From positions 1 to 64,000 of the forward strand of contig JABWCD010000019.1 of the NCBI GenBank assembly GCA_013359265.1: DNA of 64,000 nt, given 5' to 3'. Under the pieces are notes generated by a model. The model searched no databases and was not told the origin of the DNA. It saw nothing but the letters and a program-made list of their open reading frames with translations. This document shows positions 8,153 through 16,307 of the stretch, one piece after another; position 1 is the first letter of the stretch, and each line of letters begins with the position of its first letter. The stretch is from Candidatus Hydrogenedentota bacterium. Lineage in GTDB: Bacteria > Hydrogenedentota > Hydrogenedentia > Hydrogenedentales > SLHB01. Made by a program: the position numbers and the translations under genes.

Positions 8153-9241
8153 ATGGCCCAGATCGACAAATACCTGATGATGATGGTTAAGCACGGGGCG
8201 TCGGATTTGCACTATTGCACGGGGTGCAAGCCGATTTTCCGCAAGGACGGGTCGATGATGGCGCTGCGCAGCGAGGAAGAACTCGAGGCGCAGGCGGTGC
8301 GGACGGTGCTGTACGAAATTATGCCGGAGGCAAACGAGAAGCAGTTTAACGAACTGCATGACACGGACTTTGCGTACGCGTTGGAGGGATACGGCCGGTT
8401 TCGCGTGAACATCTTCATGGACCACAAGGGAATGGGCGCGGTGTTTCGCGTCATTCCGACGAAGATTCTGACGTGCGAGGAGTTGGGGCTGCCGGAGTCG
8501 GTCAAGAAGTTTTGTTCGCTGTCGAAAGGACTGGTGTTGGTGACGGGGCCGACGGGTAGCGGCAAATCAACGACGTTGGCGGCGATGCTCGATCTGATTA
8601 ACGCGGGCCGGAGCGAGCACATAATTACCATCGAGGACCCGATCGAGTTTGTGCACCCGAACAAGAGTTGCCTGATCAATCAGCGCGAGGTGCACAACCA
8701 CACGAAGAGTTTCAAGGCGGCGTTGCGCGCGGCGTTGCGCGAGGACCCTGACATCGTGCTGGTGGGCGAAATGCGGGATCTCGAGACGACGCATATCGCG
8801 ATCGAGACTGCTGAGACGGGGCACCTGGTGTTCGGCACGCTACATACGACGACGGCGATTTCCACCGTGGACCGCCTCATCGATCAATTCCCACCGGAAC
8901 AGCAGCAGCAAATTCGGACGATGCTCGCGGGGACCTTGAAAGGCGTGGTCGCGCAGAACCTGCTGAAGAAGAAGGGCGGCGGGCGCGTCGCGGCGCTCGA
9001 GGTGATGGTCGTGAATGCGGCCGTCCAGTCGCTCATTCGCGAGGCAAAGAACAATCAGATCATGAGCATCATGCAAACCGCGAAGAAAGAAGGCATGACC
9101 CTGCTGAACGAGGAACTGGCGCGGTTCGTGAAAGAGGATACCGTCGAGCCGGAAGAGGCATGGCGGAAGGCGGTGGACAAGGAAGGCTTCCTGAAGGCGC
9201 TGGAATCGGTGGGCGTCAACTACAAACCGCCAGCGGAATAG
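8153..9241 (+). CDS. pilT: PilT-family twitching motility/secretion ATPase
   Basis: A 362-residue hexameric retraction-type ATPase of the type IV pilus/type II secretion superfamily. It has an N-terminal PAS-like domain (SDLHYCTGCKPIFRKDG), Walker A GPTGSGKSTT, the Asp-box (HIITIEDPIEF), Walker B PDIVLVGEMRD and the His-box AETGHLVFGTLHT. It powers pilus depolymerisation at the inner membrane with PilB, PilC and PilM-O, none of which are here. The start at 8153 is preferred over an upstream TTG because GGGAGGAG sits just before it. A second paralogue lies at 39329-40402; both occur as solitary genes. Whether this one is PilT or PilU cannot be settled by eye. Confidence 0.93.
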   Translation: MAQIDKYLMMMVKHGASDLHYCTGCKPIFRKDGSMMALRSEEELEAQAVRTVLYEIMPEANEKQFNELHDTDFAYALEGYGRFRVNIFMDHKGMGAVFRVIPTKILTCEELGLPESVKKFCSLSKGLVLVTGPTGSGKSTTLAAMLDLINAGRSEHIITIEDPIEFVHPNKSCLINQREVHNHTKSFKAALRAALREDPDIVLVGEMRDLETTHIAIETAETGHLVFGTLHTTTAISTVDRLIDQFPPEQQQQIRTMLAGTLKGVVAQNLLKKKGGGRVAALEVMVVNAAVQSLIREAKNNQIMSIMQTAKKEGMTLLNEELARFVKEDTVEPEEAWRKAVDKEGFLKALESVGVNYKPPAE

Positions 9242-9247
9242 TAAGTC

Positions 9248-10348
9248 CTACAACGAGGCAAGACAATCTCGCCACGCACGGCGATGCTGCACATCTGCTT
9301 TGCTTTCGTCGAGCGCTTCTCCCGCGGCTTTCAGGAAATCCCGCCTACCGTCTTCACCGAACAGAACGAGGCATGTCTCAAGGAATCCGTTGAACTCGCA
9401 GACGTAAAAGTTTTGGCCCGACGCGAACTCTCTTTCCGAGAGATCGCTAATGCTTTCCGAATCGCATTGCAGCACTCCGCCCTGGACCAGGAATACGAAC
9501 TCGGTGATACCCTTGGCGCGAATGGCAGGCACCTTCTCCTGCGCTTGAATCAGTGTCAGTTGCCGATCTTTGACTTCGACCGCAAGAACGACGTCACCGG
9601 ACGCACATCGGCATTCGAGATCAGCGACTTGCCCCGTAGCGGCGTCAGCAGCATTAATGTTCGCGCTATGTACATTCGCGAAGAGTTGGAACCGTGAACC
9701 AATCGTTCGGAACAGCGCGACCGCGATTGCCTGCATACGTAGCCCGCCGGAGCGTTCCGACAGGAAACCCGATACAACGCCGTAGCAACGCGGCGCGCTG
9801 ACGCGCTTGGGAATTGGATAGCCTACCCGGACTTCATCCAGACGCTTGCGAACCGCTCGCAAGACACAAAGCAGAAAGTCCTCTACACACGGACTATTGC
9901 TTTCCAGGAACTCCAGCGCCACGACCAAACGATCGAACCCTTTGCGGTCTTTCTGGTCCTTCCGAAATCGATCTGCGAGTTCCGGTATTCGTGCCGGCTT
10001 GCTAACGTACGGATCGCCAGAACCGCCCAGAACCGATTCGTTAGCGCGATCGAAGTCGACAACAACGTCCTTGCACAGCGAGCGGGCGTCGAAAGCGCCT
10101 TTCAGTTTGGACTTTGCCTGGAGACACAGCGCGTTTAGATGAGGATCGGTCGCTTTGGCCAAGGCCTGGGTCAACAGGATATAACGGTAGGTGAGTCCGT
10201 TCCCCGAAACGATTTCCCCGATTGAATCGATAACGGCGCGTGGAATCTTGTCTGAAGCCTCGGCTTCTGATTGCAGCGTCTGGGCCCAGGCCTTGTCCAG
10301 AACCCTACGTGCGTCTTCGGCAATGCTGGCCGGAGCGGGCTTCGGCAT
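9248..10348 (-). CDS. Type II restriction endonuclease, SacI family
   Basis: A 366-residue protein. The segment TYRYILLTQALAKATDP, then GAFDARSLCKDVVV and VLGGSGDPYVSKPARIPEL, is the characteristic pattern of SacI-family type II endonucleases (Pfam RE_SacI). A nuclease core with the EVK element (VVLAVEVKDRQ, about residue 270) follows an acidic strand VADLECR. SacI cuts GAGCTC, but specificity in this protein is not proven. Its ATG overlaps the methylase stop (TGATG at 10350-10346), so the nuclease is translated only by coupling, after the protective enzyme. The gene ends 6 bp from the convergent PilT gene. Confidence 0.85.
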   Translation of the reverse strand: MPKPAPASIAEDARRVLDKAWAQTLQSEAEASDKIPRAVIDSIGEIVSGNGLTYRYILLTQALAKATDPHLNALCLQAKSKLKGAFDARSLCKDVVVDFDRANESVLGGSGDPYVSKPARIPELADRFRKDQKDRKGFDRLVVALEFLESNSPCVEDFLLCVLRAVRKRLDEVRVGYPIPKRVSAPRCYGVVSGFLSERSGGLRMQAIAVALFRTIGSRFQLFANVHSANINAADAATGQVADLECRCASGDVVLAVEVKDRQLTLIQAQEKVPAIRAKGITEFVFLVQGGVLQCDSESISDLSEREFASGQNFYVCEFNGFLETCLVLFGEDGRRDFLKAAGEALDESKADVQHRRAWRDCLASL

Positions 10349-11238
10349 CAGTAATTGACCCAGAGCTTTTCCTGCCGAGGCTTTTTTACCGAATGGCAGT
10401 GCTTGATTGGCGCGGAGATACACCGCCAATCGCGCAGCCCGCGATCGTAGAGTTCGCACGAATAGCCGGAAATCGCGACTTTGGCTTTGAGTGACAGTAC
10501 TTTTTTTAGGAAGGCGCGGTGCTCGATATCATTCATCTCGAAGCCGTAGGCTTTGTTGTCGCCGCGCGCTTCGTGGTGGTAGGGCGGGTCGCAGTAGAAG
10601 AGCGTTTCTTTGTCGTCGTAGAGATCCAATATCTCCAGCGCCGGGCGATTTTCAATTTGAACGCGGAGCAGTCTTTCCGCGATTTCCGGAAGGCTTTCGA
10701 CGCTTCCGAGCCATCGCGAAACAACGCCGCTCATTCCCGCTCGACTGGTGTTCTTACAGTTGGCCCATCTGCCGAGCGAAGCTGTTTGCGCGAGGCCGGT
10801 ACGTACTTGGCGTGCGCGAACAAAGAAGCGTCGCGCCCGCTCAACGTCGGAGATTCTCCCCTTTGGGGGTTGACAGGCCCGATAAAATTCTTCACGAGAA
10901 AATGGGGTCAAGCCAATGGCGCGAACAAGTTTTTCTTGCTTGTCGCGGAGCGCTTTGAAGAAATTCACGATTTCGCCATCAAGGTCATTGTATGTTTCCA
11001 CTGGCGCAGGGACCCGGTTCAACAACACGGCCGCGGATCCGGCGTAGGGTTCGCAATAGTGATGACAGGCCGGCAAGAGGGGCAAAAGCCAATCCAAGTG
11101 ACTGTACTTTCCCCCGTACCAGCCGAATGCAATCCTTTTCTTCCCATTTGAACGTATCGTCGAATGCTCACCAGTCAGTAGTTGCGATTCGATCTGGCCA
11201 CGCTCTTGTACGACAATGTTCGATGCGATTCTTGGCAC
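10348..11238 (-). CDS. D12-class (Dam-like) DNA adenine-N6 methyltransferase of the restriction system
   Basis: A 296-residue m6A methyltransferase. Motif I region FGWYGGKYSHL and CEPYAGSAAVLLN (SAM binding) comes first, a central recognition region follows, then the catalytic motif CDPPYHH (about residue 215). This order is the Dam/D12 arrangement. It protects the sites cut by the coupled SacI-type nuclease. The start is GTG at 11238, because GGGGAG lies 7 nt upstream. The TTG at 11262 lies upstream of that ribosome binding site and is less likely. A promoter (11294-11322) and a palindrome at the expected transcription start precede it. Pairing of a D12 adenine methylase with a SacI-type nuclease is worth noting. 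Confidence 0.9.
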   Translation of the reverse strand: MPRIASNIVVQERGQIESQLLTGEHSTIRSNGKKRIAFGWYGGKYSHLDWLLPLLPACHHYCEPYAGSAAVLLNRVPAPVETYNDLDGEIVNFFKALRDKQEKLVRAIGLTPFSREEFYRACQPPKGRISDVERARRFFVRARQVRTGLAQTASLGRWANCKNTSRAGMSGVVSRWLGSVESLPEIAERLLRVQIENRPALEILDLYDDKETLFYCDPPYHHEARGDNKAYGFEMNDIEHRAFLKKVLSLKAKVAISGYSCELYDRGLRDWRCISAPIKHCHSVKKPRQEKLWVNY

Positions 11239-11273
11239 ATTGACACTCCCCGACGTTTCCAAGCGGATTGCCT

Positions 11274-11322
11274 AGTATCTTTTGATACTGATTAGAATAT
11301 CAGGTATTTTTACTGGCGTCAA
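11274..11322 (-). promoter_or_regulatory. Promoter and palindromic operator-like site of the restriction-modification operon
   Basis: On the minus strand: -35 TTGACG (11322-11317), 17-nt spacer, -10 TATTCT (11299-11294). The predicted start point, about 7 nt downstream, falls inside the 16-bp palindrome AGTATC-aaaa-GATACT (11289-11274). The palindrome could bind a repressor over the start site or form a 5' hairpin in the mRNA. No controller (C) protein gene is adjacent. Confidence 0.5.
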
Positions 11323-11349
11323 TTGCTGTAGCGGATTCGCAATTAACTC

Positions 11350-11380
11350 TTGACAGTGCTGGCATCCGCACTGGTGATAC
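11350..11380 (+). promoter_or_regulatory. Possible promoter of the kinase gene
   Basis: TTGACA (11350-11355), 19-nt spacer and TGATAC (11375-11380), ending about 18 nt before the kinase ATG. The spacer is long and the -10 imperfect, so this is tentative. No Shine-Dalgarno sequence precedes the ATG at 11399. Confidence 0.3.
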
Positions 11381-11398
11381 AGTAAGCTTATCAGTCCA

Positions 11399-13069
11399 AT
11401 GATCCACGTTGTCTGCTCCAACTGCGGAATTGAGATTCTGGTGCCGCCGACCGTGCAGGGCCGGTGGGGCGTGTGTTTTGGGTGCGGCGCGCGGCTGATG
11501 GTGCCGTCGGAGAACGGTGACGCGGAGGAGATTGACCTCGACTTCGAGGCGGGGCACCGCATCGCGGATCGGTACGTAATCGAGGCGCCGATTGGCAAGG
11601 GCGGCATGGGGGTGGTGTACCGCGCGCGGGACGTGCTGATGAACGAGCGCGTTGCGTTGAAATTCCTGCATCCGGGAATTCTGCAGTCACAGCGCGGGAT
11701 GAAGCTGTTCGTGCAGGAGGCGCAGATCGCGCGGCGGTTGCGGCACGAGAACATCGTGGCAGTGCACGACGTGAGCTCGACGCCGGATGGCATCCTCTAT
11801 TTGTCGATGGAATTCCTGCACGGGAGTTCGTTGCGCGCGTTTCTGCGGCATTGCCGGGAACAGCGCCGTTTGATCGACGTGCGGCTGGCGGTGAATTTTG
11901 CGGCGCAGATACTCGCCGCGCTCGACTACGCGCACAAGTCTGTGGTGCACCGCGATATGAAGCCCGAGAACGTAATGATACTCGTGGGCGAGCAGGTGAA
12001 GGTGCTGGATTTCGGGCTGGCGAAAGTGCTTGACGAGCAGGCCGTGCCCACGGAAGGCGACAAGAAACCGTCGCGCGTTATTGGCACGGAGGCGTACGCG
12101 GCGCCGGAGCAGTTGCGGCATGTGGAAGTCGATCTGCGCGCGGACCTGTACGCAGTCGGGCTGATCCTGCGCGAGATGCTGACGTTGCGCACGCCAATCG
12201 AGGAGCAGGTCGAGATTCAGAAAGTGCGCGGCGACGTTGCGCCGTCGATCATCGACATCGTGCAGAAAGCGATTCAGGAGCCGAAGGAGGACCGGTGGCG
12301 CAATGCGGCGGACTTCCGCGCACGGCTGATGACGGCGTACGACGAATCGTACCGTCAGACGGCGGCGGCGCAGGTCAGGGCCGACACGCAGCGCGAAGTT
12401 TCGACCGAGGGCATGGTCTTACTCGATGGCGGCAATTTTGTGATGGGAAACCGAACGGTGCCGGACGAGGCGCCGGAATTCGAGTATTTTGTCGAGCCCT
12501 TCTACATCGACATCTATCCGGTGACGAATCGGAAGTACGCGGAGTTCCTGAAAGACACGGGTCGGGCCGCGCCGAAGTTCTGGGGATTGCCGCAATATGT
12601 AGGTCCCGATCAACCGGTGATTGGCGTCACGTGGTCCGAGGCGGCGGCGTACGCGGCGTGGGCGGGCAAACAGTTGCCGACGGAGGCACAGTGGGAGTTT
12701 GCGGCACGCGGGCGGGAGAACCGGAAGTATCCGTGGGGCAACACGGACCCTGACAAGAACCGCGCGAACTACGGCGACAACTTGAACATTCCATCGTTGG
12801 TGGGAATGCACGACGAGGGGCGCACACCGGAGGGAGTTTGCGATCTTGCGGGCAACGTGTACGAATGGACGTCGGACATGTTTCTGCCCTACGATCCCGT
12901 GAAGCGCGAGGCGGCGGCACAACATGGCCCGCCGCTTCGTACGATTCGGGGCGGATCGTGGCATTCGCCGGCGGCGGAGTTGCGGTGCGCGTTTCGCAAG
13001 GGCGTGTTCGGCGAGTCGCAATTGACCACGGTCGGGTTCCGGTGCGTGTTGCCGGTGAAGCGGGGGTAG
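11399..13069 (+). CDS. Zinc ribbon-Ser/Thr protein kinase fused to formylglycine-generating-enzyme-like (SUMF1) domain
   Basis: A 556-residue three-part protein. Residues 5-40 form a short zinc ribbon (CSNCG and CFGCG). Residues about 58-310 are a Hanks-type kinase with GKGGMGVVYRA, the invariant Lys in VALKFL, HRDMKPENV, DFGLAKV, AAPEQ and DLYAVG. After a short linker, residues about 338-555 are an FGE-sulfatase domain: MVLLDGGNFVMG, YPVTNRKYAEFL, GKQLPTEAQWEFAARG, DLAGNVYEWTSD and RGGSWHSPAAELRCAFR. There is no transmembrane helix between the domains, so both are probably cytoplasmic. In kinase fusions the FGE-like domain is usually thought to sense or bind rather than to make formylglycine. 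A solitary Cys (RCAFR) is present. The target is unknown. The gene is transcribed divergently from the restriction operon. Confidence 0.92.
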   Translation: MIHVVCSNCGIEILVPPTVQGRWGVCFGCGARLMVPSENGDAEEIDLDFEAGHRIADRYVIEAPIGKGGMGVVYRARDVLMNERVALKFLHPGILQSQRGMKLFVQEAQIARRLRHENIVAVHDVSSTPDGILYLSMEFLHGSSLRAFLRHCREQRRLIDVRLAVNFAAQILAALDYAHKSVVHRDMKPENVMILVGEQVKVLDFGLAKVLDEQAVPTEGDKKPSRVIGTEAYAAPEQLRHVEVDLRADLYAVGLILREMLTLRTPIEEQVEIQKVRGDVAPSIIDIVQKAIQEPKEDRWRNAADFRARLMTAYDESYRQTAAAQVRADTQREVSTEGMVLLDGGNFVMGNRTVPDEAPEFEYFVEPFYIDIYPVTNRKYAEFLKDTGRAAPKFWGLPQYVGPDQPVIGVTWSEAAAYAAWAGKQLPTEAQWEFAARGRENRKYPWGNTDPDKNRANYGDNLNIPSLVGMHDEGRTPEGVCDLAGNVYEWTSDMFLPYDPVKREAAAQHGPPLRTIRGGSWHSPAAELRCAFRKGVFGESQLTTVGFRCVLPVKRG

Positions 13070-13130
13070 AGGAAGTGGCGCGGCGCGCGCGAGATCGCAT
13101 GCGTGATCGGTGTTGGAGTTTCGAGGCGCA

Positions 13131-13205
13131 CAAAGCAGAGCTTTTCAGACGGCGTTCGAAGACGAGCCGCCGTTGGAGTGCGTTACCAAGCAGAGCTTAG
13201 TAACG
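13131..13205 (+). repeat. Short interspersed hairpin repeat upstream of eda
   Basis: CAAAGCAGAGCTTTTCA at 13131-13147 recurs exactly at 13927-13943 on the other side of eda. It is followed by an imperfect hairpin, CGTTAC-CAAGC-aga-GCTTA-GTAACG (13181-13205). These look like dispersed intergenic hairpin elements, not gene parts. Confidence 0.6.
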
Positions 13206-13208
13206 AGA

Positions 13209-13250
13209 AAAGGACCTAAGGGACGTTAAGGACCAAAAGGACGCTGGACG
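13209..13250 (+). repeat. 9-nt phased GGAC array before eda
   Basis: GGAC recurs at 13212, 13221, 13230 and 13239 (exact 9-nt phase) with one more at 13246. The last copy, GGACGAG, abuts the ATG of eda at 13253 and is the only purine-rich candidate for its ribosome binding site. Confidence 0.65.
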
Positions 13251-13252
13251 AG

Positions 13253-13906
13253 ATGGAACGGCAGGCAGCAATCGAGTACATCAAAAGGCATTGCATCGTA
13301 GCGGTGGTGCGCGCGGATTCGGGCGGGGAGGATTTGGTGCGCATTGTCGAGGCGGTGGCCGAGGGCGGGGTGCGCTGCATCGAACTGACGATGACGACGC
13401 CGGGCGCGTTGCCGGCGTTAGAATTGGCGACGAAGAAGCTGGCGGACGCGGATGTGCTGCTCGGCGTGGGGACGGTCCTCGATGCGGAGACGTGCCGCGT
13501 GGCCATATTGTCGGGCGCGCAGTTCATCGTAACGCCGACGGTCGCACCGGACGTCGCGCGAATGGCGCGGCGGTACGGCAGGCCGGTCGCGCTGGGTGCG
13601 TTCACGCCGACGGAGATTCTTGCTGCGTGGGAAGCGGGTTCGGACGCGGTGAAAGTGTTTCCGTCGAGCGTCGGCGGGCCGGACTACATCAAGGCGATCA
13701 AGGGTCCGCTGCCGCAGATTCCGTTGCTGCCGACGGGTGGCGTCGAAGTGGGGAATGTCGCGGAGTTCCTGAAGGCCGGCGCGTTTGCGTTGGGCGTGGG
13801 CGGAAATCTGGTGAGTAAGAAATTGGTGGATGCGAAGGATTTTGCGGGGCTGACGAGGAACGCGAAGGCGTTTGCGGATGCTGTGGCCGCGGCGCGGGCG
13901 AAGTAG
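13253..13906 (+). CDS. eda: 2-dehydro-3-deoxy-phosphogluconate / 4-hydroxy-2-oxoglutarate aldolase
   Basis: A 217-residue cytoplasmic class I aldolase that splits KDPG to pyruvate and glyceraldehyde-3-phosphate (Entner-Doudoroff) or KHG to pyruvate and glyoxylate. Family marks are in order: CIVAVVRA, the catalytic Glu in CIELTMTTP, LLGVGTVLD, FIVTPTV, the Schiff-base Lys in DAVKVFPSS and the phosphate loop LPTGGV. Length is typical. It stands alone, bracketed by the same 17-bp repeat on both sides. No ribosome binding site is seen other than the GGACGAG supplied by the repeat array. Confidence 0.93.
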   Translation: MERQAAIEYIKRHCIVAVVRADSGGEDLVRIVEAVAEGGVRCIELTMTTPGALPALELATKKLADADVLLGVGTVLDAETCRVAILSGAQFIVTPTVAPDVARMARRYGRPVALGAFTPTEILAAWEAGSDAVKVFPSSVGGPDYIKAIKGPLPQIPLLPTGGVEVGNVAEFLKAGAFALGVGGNLVSKKLVDAKDFAGLTRNAKAFADAVAAARAK

Positions 13907-13926
13907 TCGTTTTCTCTGCGAGGAAC

Positions 13927-14005
13927 CAAAGCAGAGCTTTTCAAGAGGGCATTCCCAAATAGAAATTTGGGAACGAGAACCAATAGAAATTTGGGAACGA
14001 GAACC
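13927..14005 (+). repeat. Interspersed hairpin repeats downstream of eda
   Basis: CAAAGCAGAGCTTTTCA (13927-13943) is followed by a perfect hairpin TTCCCAAAT-agaa-ATTTGGGAA (13952-13973). The right half, ATAGAAATTTGGGAACGAG, is then repeated at 13983-14001 without its left arm. It lies between two convergent genes and could also act as a terminator, although no T run follows. Confidence 0.6.
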
Positions 14006-14013
14006 CGGCGCCG

Positions 14014-14793
14014 TTATTTGAGCATGTCTTGCACGAAGGCCTGGATGTCGCCGTAAGGGCGTTTGTAGTCGCGGGCGTTGCCGTGGACGGCGATGATGTC
14101 GACGCGGATGGATTTGCGGCCGGGCCGTTTCCACGTTTGTGCGTCGTGCGCGCCGAGGATTTGACAGCCCGCGCGTTCGACTGCCTCGTACACCAAATCC
14201 AATGGATACATGCGCTCGTAGAGGGTGTACGCATCGCCGTTGTTGACGCGGATGGTGGTCGCGGCAGTTTGGTTTTTTCTATCGTAACTGCAGGACCACG
14301 TCGAAGAGAAGCGATCGGTTTTCTCCGTCCATTTCTGGTCCGCGAAGTGATCGAGCACCATGCGTTCGGTGACGACGTCGAAATAGAGAATGCCTTTAGG
14401 TTTGAGCGCGCCCGCGAGCTGCGCGATGCTTGCATACACGTCCTGTTCGGTCAATAGAAAGTTCACGCTGTCGAAGAGACACGTGACGTAATCGAGCGAA
14501 CCGTGCACGGGGATTGCGCGCAGGTCGGCACAGACGGCGCGCGCGGGGCCGTTGCCGCGGCGGCCGGCACGGAGCATGGCGGGGGAAAGATCGAGGCCGA
14601 AGCTACGCCATCTGTCGTTGCGGAGTTTTTCCAAGAGGACGCCGGTGCCGCAGGCTGCGTCGAGGTGGACGAATGGACGCGGCAGCAGGCGCGCGACGGC
14701 GCTGGCAATGAGGTACCAGCGGTCGTAGTTCACGTGCTGCATGAGTGGGTCGTAGAAACGCGCGAGTCCCTCGAAGCTGTCGTTTGCGGGCAT
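14014..14793 (-). CDS. Class I SAM-dependent methyltransferase
   Basis: A 259-residue cytoplasmic methyltransferase. SAM-binding motif I is HLDAACGTGVLLEKL (about 43-57), the acidic end of strand 2 is in FGLDLSPAML, then comes CADLRAIP, LDYVTCLFDSVNFLL and ALKPKGILYFDVV. The substrate is unknown; its closest visual resemblance is to small-molecule methyltransferases of the UbiE/Methyltransf_25 kind. The start ATG is 3 nt after the stop of the TPR lipoprotein gene, so the two form an operon. Confidence 0.85.
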   Translation of the reverse strand: MPANDSFEGLARFYDPLMQHVNYDRWYLIASAVARLLPRPFVHLDAACGTGVLLEKLRNDRWRSFGLDLSPAMLRAGRRGNGPARAVCADLRAIPVHGSLDYVTCLFDSVNFLLTEQDVYASIAQLAGALKPKGILYFDVVTERMVLDHFADQKWTEKTDRFSSTWSCSYDRKNQTAATTIRVNNGDAYTLYERMYPLDLVYEAVERAGCQILGAHDAQTWKRPGRKSIRVDIIAVHGNARDYKRPYGDIQAFVQDMLK

Positions 14794-14796
14794 TGT

Positions 14797-15693
14797 CTAC
14801 TTCGCCGCTTCAGGGCCGGACCGGCCGGAGTCGCGTTGCAGGGATGCGAGGAAATCGGCGTCGAGCGGAACACCGTGGGTCTGGCAATCGACGACGGCCT
14901 GCCACGCCTTGTCAAATTCGCCGCGCTGCCAGTAGAGCACGGCGAGGCCCTTGCGGACGGATGTATTCTTCTCATCGTATGCGAGCGCGGTGAGCCACGT
15001 TCTGAGCGCCTGATCCAAGTCGCCGAGTTCAACGTAACAGGCTCCCAGGTTGTAGTAGTCGCTCGACATGCCGGGGTCGAGTTCGATGACACGCTTGAAT
15101 TCGGACTCCGCAGCCGCGAAATCGCCGCGTTGGTAGAAAATGTTCGCGAGTTCCGAATGCACGAGGACATCGTTCGGGCGCAGTTCGGCGAGTTTGCGCA
15201 GGTGCGATTCGGCGGCGCGGATGTCGCCTTTCGTGCGCAACGCAGCAATGAGGTTGGTTAGCGTGGTTTGCTCGTCCGGCTGCAGCTCGAGTGCGCGATC
15301 GTACGCGGCGATGGCGTCGTCGACTTGCCCAAGCAGACGAAGGCACAGGCCCATGTTGCAGTAGGCCTCGGCATAGTCGGGCTTCAAACGAATTGCGGCT
15401 TGGTAGGCGTTTTTCGCTTCCACGTGCCGCGCCGCGTCGAAGAGGGCGTTGCCGAGGGCGTAGTGCGCGACGGGATTCGCCGGGTCTGCCGCGACGGCCT
15501 GTTGCAGTTCAACGATGCGGCGTTCGAGCGCTTCCTTGGGGGTCTTTGGCGGCGGCAGTTCTTCCTTCTTCGGATTGGTTGCGCAACCGGCAAGGAACGT
15601 CAACCCCAGCGCGATTCCCGCGCGAACGAAATCGTTTGTCATACGGGAAATCGTAGGGTGGAGCCCATCGGTATGCAACCTTGGGTGTGACAT
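14797..15693 (-). CDS. TPR-repeat lipoprotein
   Basis: A 298-residue protein. The start at 15693 is set by AGGAGG 6 nt upstream. A rather long N-terminal region leads into a lipoprotein signal, GIALGLTFLAGC, with the lipidated Cys near residue 37. After a Pro/Lys linker come about six tetratricopeptide repeats, for example NPVAHYALGNALFDAARHVE, YAEAYCNMGLCLRLLGQVDD, DVLVHSELANIFYQRGDFAA and SSDYYNLGACYVELGDLDQA. It is likely anchored in the outer or inner membrane as a protein-binding scaffold, similar in layout to PilF/PilW-type lipoproteins. A pilus role is only suggested by the pilT genes elsewhere. It is the first gene of a two-gene operon. Confidence 0.85.
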   Translation of the reverse strand: MSHPRLHTDGLHPTISRMTNDFVRAGIALGLTFLAGCATNPKKEELPPPKTPKEALERRIVELQQAVAADPANPVAHYALGNALFDAARHVEAKNAYQAAIRLKPDYAEAYCNMGLCLRLLGQVDDAIAAYDRALELQPDEQTTLTNLIAALRTKGDIRAAESHLRKLAELRPNDVLVHSELANIFYQRGDFAAAESEFKRVIELDPGMSSDYYNLGACYVELGDLDQALRTWLTALAYDEKNTSVRKGLAVLYWQRGEFDKAWQAVVDCQTHGVPLDADFLASLQRDSGRSGPEAAK

Positions 15694-16307
15694 AGTGTTC
15701 CTCCTAATTCTATGGCCCGGGTTGTTGCACTGCGCGTGGGGGAAGGTACGGACCGCGGAAGGTGGGAAACGGCCGGATCGACGAGACGGGTCCTGCGAAA
15801 CGACCCCCATTTGATTGACGGAATGATCAAATAACTTCGAATTATGATCGATGCGCTAAGTCGTAAAAAGAGATTATAGTGGTTCCAGTTTGGGTAATCT
15901 GCTTTGGAGCGCCATCGATACGAGCGGGAAAATCGGAAACCCGAGCGTAATCGAGATAGGCGCGGGCGAAAGGACCCAAGGGACCGAAGGGACGTAAAGG
16001 ACTTGAAGGATGGGGGGGCATGATCGGGCATTTCAGGAGTGGAACGAATACGAGCGCGAGATAGGGAACACTCGACCTTGCCGCGCTCCCGTGGATTGAA
16101 CAGTTTGCCGCGGTAGTGGCGCCGACCTCCATGGGTGCATCGAGTGCTTGAGTACTAGTGGACAATCCGTGGACAAAATACGAATTGGGTAGTAGGATGG
16201 TTGTGCGTTAGAGCGGTTGCTGGGTGCGGGACGCTTTGGCGGGACTTGTCTTTCGTTTCTTTGGGGTACCGGTCCGCAGGGGAATAAGCAACGGGCGAGG
16301 GCTGCAT
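15694..16307. other. Intergenic region holding dispersed repeat copy A
   Basis: About 600 bases between divergent genes. The middle (15943-16062) is the dispersed repeat described separately. The end carries GAGGG upstream of the ATG at 16308. No other gene is seen. Confidence 0.5.
15943..16062 (+). repeat. Dispersed repeat, copy A, with 9-nt GGAC array
   Basis: GAGCGTAATCGAGATAGGCG at the left end, then GGAC at 15972, 15981, 15990 and 15999 (GGAT at 16008) in exact 9-nt phase, then a tail beginning TTTCAGGAGT. Left end, array offset (29 nt) and tail all match copy B at 23155-23285, so this is one element of about 120-130 bp and not only a simple-sequence tract. Confidence 0.7.

Noticed and set aside
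13209-13250. Reading the 9-nt GGAC array as a CRISPR array
   Set aside because: Unit length is 9 nt with no spacer-repeat structure of 25-40 nt and no cas genes are present.
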